A stretch of DNA of 64,000 nucleotides from Candidatus Microthrix parvicella Bio17-1 (GTDB lineage Bacteria > Actinomycetota > Acidimicrobiia > Acidimicrobiales > Microtrichaceae): the NCBI RefSeq assembly GCF_000299415.1, contig NZ_AMPG01000003.1, positions 186,001-250,000 on the forward strand. Direction: 5' to 3'. The notes beneath the pieces were generated by a model. That model worked only from the letters and a program-made list of their open reading frames with translations. It ran no database searches and was not told the origin of the DNA. A program made the translations under genes and the position numbers. Of the stretch, positions 61,051-64,000 are shown piece by piece (positions within the stretch are counted from its first letter, which is position 1; each line of letters starts with the position of its first letter).

Positions 61051-62348
61051 CCATGGCGCTGCGCCCCAATCGCACTTCACCCGACCCCGACGCCCAGCTC
61101 GAGGACGTGACCGCTGTTTCCGAAGAGGAGGAGGCCGGGTCGATCACGTTGGTGAATCGGGTGGAGAAGGGCCTGGCGCGCATGCCCCTGGCGCGGCTGA
61201 CCACCGTGGGCCCACGTACCGCTCGCTGGGCCATTCAGGCGGTACTGACCGAGGCCGGTCACATCCCGGGCGCTCCCAAGATCCGCATGACGGCCGCCCT
61301 CGCCGGCCAGGTGGCGATGGACGAGGCCGTCGTGGCGCTGATGCAGGGCCCCAGCCGATTTCCCCGACGTGCCGACTATCACCGTGTCTCAGCCGAGTTG
61401 GAGGAGGCCGCAGCACTGTTCGAGCAACGCGGCTGGCTGGACGACCCCCGCAGCTATCACGATGATCCTCGACCGTTGGCCGACGTGGTCTCCACCTGGG
61501 GTTGGGCGCTCGGGCAGCGCTACCGGCGTATCAGCTGGGACAGCGACTTTCACGCACGTCCGGAGGAGCCGGGGGCAGAGCGGTGGGAGGCGTTCCAACA
61601 AAACCACACGGCTTCCGCCTGGGTGCTTGAACACGACGATGGACCGCGCCCCTGGGTGGTGTGTGTGCACGGGTTCGGCACGGGTGCAGCCGTCGCTGAC
61701 ATGATCACCTTTCGGGCCCAGCATCTGCATCACGACCTGGGCTGGAACGTGGCGGCCATCGTCCTGCCGGTGCACGGCAGCCGTCGCCCGTCCCGCCTGG
61801 GCGGTGAACAGTTCCTCGGGTTCGACATGATGAACGGCGTACACGCATTGGCTCAGTCGGCGTGGGACATGCGCCGCCTGCTCAGTTGGGTGCGTGCCCA
61901 GGACCCCACGTCGGTGGTGTTGCACGGCGTGTCGCTGGGAGGGTACGTGGCCTCGCTGACCACCTGCCTCGACGGTGATCTCGACGCCGCGATCGCCGGC
62001 ATCCCCGTGAGCGACTTCCCCGGATTGTTCTCCCACCAGGCGCCCCAGCACGTGCGGGAGCGGTCGGTCGAACATGGCATTCTCGAAGGTAACGCCGAGC
62101 GGGTCTACCGCGCGGTGTCGCCGCTGGCCATGCCCACGCTCGTGCCGTTTGAGAAGCGGTTCATCTTCGCCGGGTTGGGCGACCGCATGGCGGTGCCCAG
62201 CCAAACCCAGGCGTTGTGGCATCACTGGGAGGAACCCACCATCAGTTGGTTCCCGGGTAACCACGTCGGTTACCTGTGGTCGAAGAAGGTGGCGGGTTTC
62301 GTCGACGGCATCCTCGAGGATGTCACCCCGTCGCCGCTGGACGACTGA
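61047..62348 (+). CDS. Alpha/beta hydrolase (putative lipase) coupled to WS/DGAT
   Basis: 433 residues. Serine hydrolase with VCVHGFGTG (oxyanion region), nucleophile elbow HGVSLGGYVA, candidate acid Asp in AGLGDRMAVPS and His in PGNHVGYLW. The N-terminal 190 residues are an extra helical region with no clear span. The ATG overlaps the WS/DGAT stop; ATG 61053 is an alternative. Coupling to a triacylglycerol/wax synthase suggests lipid turnover or supply of acyl groups, but the substrate is not shown by the sequence. Confidence 0.85.
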   Translation: MTMALRPNRTSPDPDAQLEDVTAVSEEEEAGSITLVNRVEKGLARMPLARLTTVGPRTARWAIQAVLTEAGHIPGAPKIRMTAALAGQVAMDEAVVALMQGPSRFPRRADYHRVSAELEEAAALFEQRGWLDDPRSYHDDPRPLADVVSTWGWALGQRYRRISWDSDFHARPEEPGAERWEAFQQNHTASAWVLEHDDGPRPWVVCVHGFGTGAAVADMITFRAQHLHHDLGWNVAAIVLPVHGSRRPSRLGGEQFLGFDMMNGVHALAQSAWDMRRLLSWVRAQDPTSVVLHGVSLGGYVASLTTCLDGDLDAAIAGIPVSDFPGLFSHQAPQHVRERSVEHGILEGNAERVYRAVSPLAMPTLVPFEKRFIFAGLGDRMAVPSQTQALWHHWEEPTISWFPGNHVGYLWSKKVAGFVDGILEDVTPSPLDD

Positions 62349-62358
62349 CCTTTGGCGG

Positions 62359-62364
62359 TACGGT
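62359..62364 (+). promoter_or_regulatory. Predicted -10 box (TACGGT) near the aldolase start
   Basis: TACGGT ends 5 bases before the ATG at 62370, suggesting an own, leaderless transcript. Confidence 0.4.
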
Positions 62365-62369
62365 CGGGC

Positions 62370-63440
62370 ATGCCCCTGACCGCTGCGGCGCCAAGCCGTT
62401 CATTTGCCAGCGACAACGCCGCCGGAGCCCACCCCGCCGTGATCGAGGCGGTGGTCGCCGCCAACGCGGGCCATGCCCTGGCCTACGGCGAGGACGCACA
62501 CACCGCGCGTTGCGAGGCGGCGTTCAGCGAGCTCTTCGATGCCGACGTCGTCACGCGCCTGACGTTCAACGGCACCGGCGCCAACGTGGCGGCGCTGGCC
62601 ACCCTGATGGCCTCGCTGCGCGGGCCGCACCACGCCGTGGTGTGCAGCAGTTGGGCCCACATCAACATCGATGAAACCGCTGCGCCCGAGCGCATCCTGG
62701 GCACCAAACTCATCGACCTGCCCGCCGAAGATGCCAAGGTCACTCCCGCCCAGCTGCGGGTGGTCGGCGCCGATCTGGGGGCTGTGCACCATGCGCAACC
62801 GGGGGTGCTCAGCATGACTCAGCCGACCGAGCTGGGCACCCTGTACACGGCGGCGGAGATCGCAGCGTTGTGCGACACCGCCCACGAGCTGGGCATGCTG
62901 GTGCATCTTGACGGTGCCCGCATCGCCAACGCCACCGCGTCGTTGGGTGGAACCCGCGAGGCGCTGCGGTCCTTCACCCTCGACGCCGGGGTGGACGCCG
63001 TCTCGTTTGGCGGAACCAAAAACGGTCTGTTGGGCGCCGACGCTGTCGTGTTCCTCAACCGCGAGGCGGCCGTGGGGTCGGAGTACGTGCGCAAGCAGGT
63101 GACCCAGCTGCCGTCGAAGATGCGGTTCCTCGCAGCACAGTTCAACGCGGTGCTGGCAGACGATCTCTGGCTGTGTCTGGGCGAGCACTCCAACACCATG
63201 GCGCAGCTGTTGCACGATCGGGTGGCCGTCCTCCCTGGCGTCGAGGCCGGGCCATCGCCCGCTGTCAACAGCATCTATCCCGCTCTGCCGCCCTCCATCA
63301 TCAAGCCGCTTCAGGCCTGGAGCTTCTTCTGGGACTGGGATGTGACCAAACACCAGGTGCGATGGATGACCGCATGGGACACCACCATCGAGGATGTCGA
63401 GGCATTCGTCGCCGGGGTGGCGGAGCTTGCCGGGCGGTGA
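62370..63440 (+). CDS. ltaE: Low-specificity L-threonine aldolase (beta-eliminating lyase family)
   Basis: 356-residue PLP enzyme cleaving L-threonine/allo-threonine to glycine and acetaldehyde. N-terminal SDNAAGAHPAVIEAV, LVHLDGARIANA carrying the PLP-pyridine Asp, and SFGGTKNG with the Schiff-base Lys are all present. The ATG at 62370 is preceded 5 bases upstream by TACGGT. Ends at the aldolase-type DWDVTKHQVRWMTAWDTT. Convergent with the enoyl-CoA hydratase gene with one base between stops. Confidence 0.92.
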   Translation: MPLTAAAPSRSFASDNAAGAHPAVIEAVVAANAGHALAYGEDAHTARCEAAFSELFDADVVTRLTFNGTGANVAALATLMASLRGPHHAVVCSSWAHINIDETAAPERILGTKLIDLPAEDAKVTPAQLRVVGADLGAVHHAQPGVLSMTQPTELGTLYTAAEIAALCDTAHELGMLVHLDGARIANATASLGGTREALRSFTLDAGVDAVSFGGTKNGLLGADAVVFLNREAAVGSEYVRKQVTQLPSKMRFLAAQFNAVLADDLWLCLGEHSNTMAQLLHDRVAVLPGVEAGPSPAVNSIYPALPPSIIKPLQAWSFFWDWDVTKHQVRWMTAWDTTIEDVEAFVAGVAELAGR

Positions 63441-63441
63441 C

Positions 63442-64000
63442 TCAGGACCCGATCCAGGTGGGAGATCGCTTGTCGAGGAACGCTCCGATGCCTTCTGCGG
63501 CGTCGTTGGTTGCCAGGTTGTCCACCATCACGCGTGAGGTGTGCGCGTAAGCGTCGGCCAAGGGTAGGTCGCGCTGTTTCCAGTATGCGGCCTTGCCGAG
63601 GGCCACGGTCATGGGTGATTTGGAGGCGATGGTCCGCGCCAGCTCCTCGGTGGCATCTGCCAGCCGCGGGTCGGGAACGACCCGGTTGATCAGCCCGATG
63701 CGGTGGGCCTCGGTGGCATCGATCATGTCGCCGGTCAGCAACATTTCAAGGGCGTGCTTGGGAGCAACCGTGCGGGTAAGGGCAACCATCGGTGTCGAGC
63801 AGAACAGGCCGATGTTCACACCTGGGGTGGCGAAGCGGGACGACTCGCCTGCGACCGCCAGGTCGCAGCTGGCAACCAGCTGGCACCCGGCTGCGGTGGC
63901 CACGCCCGCCACCTGTGCGATCACCGGCCGGCGCAGGCGGGTGAGTTGCATCATCACGTTGGAGCAGCGGGCAAAGAGGCGTTCGCGAAACTCGGGTTCT
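63442..64000 (-). CDS. Enoyl-CoA hydratase/isomerase (partial, N-terminus beyond window)
   Basis: 186 codons visible; the gene continues past the right edge, since the frame remains open and carries family sequence (EFRERLFARCSNVMMQL) upstream of the first internal ATGs. Crotonase blocks: RPVIAQVAGVATAAGCQLVASCDLAVAGESSRF forming the oxyanion hole, then PGVNIGLFCSTPMVALTRTV. The usual catalytic Glu position near PGVNIG is Asn, as in several non-hydratase members, so the reaction is uncertain. C-terminal AAEGIGAFLDKRSPTW is typical. Confidence 0.9.
   Translation of the reverse strand, partial: EPEFRERLFARCSNVMMQLTRLRRPVIAQVAGVATAAGCQLVASCDLAVAGESSRFATPGVNIGLFCSTPMVALTRTVAPKHALEMLLTGDMIDATEAHRIGLINRVVPDPRLADATEELARTIASKSPMTVALGKAAYWKQRDLPLADAYAHTSRVMVDNLATNDAAEGIGAFLDKRSPTWIGS

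Overview
The window is a gene-dense, high-GC chromosomal segment of an actinobacterium. The lineage call is inference from gene content: a complete mycofactocin gene set, two wax-ester/diacylglycerol acyltransferases (WS/DGAT), an F420-type luciferase-fold oxidoreductase, a mycothiol-type DinB/maleylpyruvate isomerase protein and a fused CydDC. An Acidimicrobiia member of the Microthrix/Ilumatobacter kind would fit, but no rRNA is present to prove it. I found no tRNA, rRNA, CRISPR array, transposase or phage gene. No gene-free stretch is longer than about 225 bases.

Layout. 0-8 kb: partial M1 aminopeptidase (left edge), glutamate/leucine dehydrogenase, carotenoid oxygenase, a WS/DGAT with a histone-H1-like tail, and an HSL-type esterase. 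8-17.3 kb: first mycofactocin block. NDMA-dependent alcohol dehydrogenase, MoxR and VWA lie on the minus strand, diverging from mftA-mftB-mftC and two FadH/OYE-type flavoenzymes. 17.3-26.4 kb: mostly housekeeping (pyrE, Fpg/Nei, LLM oxidoreductase, aldehyde dehydrogenase, small DUF proteins, SGNH protein, hrpB, DinB-type protein). 26.5-39.7 kb: second mycofactocin block. A PGRP/amidase overlaps an ETF-alpha gene. An acyl-CoA dehydrogenase diverges from fixC-like, fixX-like, ETF-beta, mftE, a mycofactocin-type SDR, mftF, a GlcD-like FAD oxidase and a ThDP enzyme. 39.8-43.2 kb: class II LysRS followed by an MprF-type lysyl-phosphatidylglycerol synthase in an overlapping frame. 43.2-50.2 kb: alpha/beta hydrolase, GH38 mannosidase, modABC, one membrane protein. 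50.4-56.4 kb: cydA-cydB-cydDC. 56.4-58.9 kb: GH43 lipoprotein, YczE-like membrane protein and three gene fragments, including a second decayed copy of the cydDC 3' end. 58.9-64 kb: small membrane protein, second WS/DGAT with an overlapping hydrolase gene, threonine aldolase, and a partial enoyl-CoA hydratase (right edge).

How the genes work together. The two mycofactocin blocks contain the precursor peptide, its RRE chaperone, the radical SAM maturase, the creatininase-like peptidase and the glycosyltransferase. They also hold several dehydrogenases of families that use mycofactocin. The usual FMN enzyme MftD and the GMC enzyme MftG are not in the window. A complete ETF/ETF-quinone-oxidoreductase-like module is interleaved with the mft genes, and a cytochrome bd operon lies 14 kb away. 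My main inference is an ETF-to-quinone route for reoxidising mycofactocin or its client enzymes.

A recurrent regulatory feature is a TAnnnT hexamer 5-8 nt before the start codon of about ten genes. This points to frequent leaderless transcription, and I used it to choose several starts.
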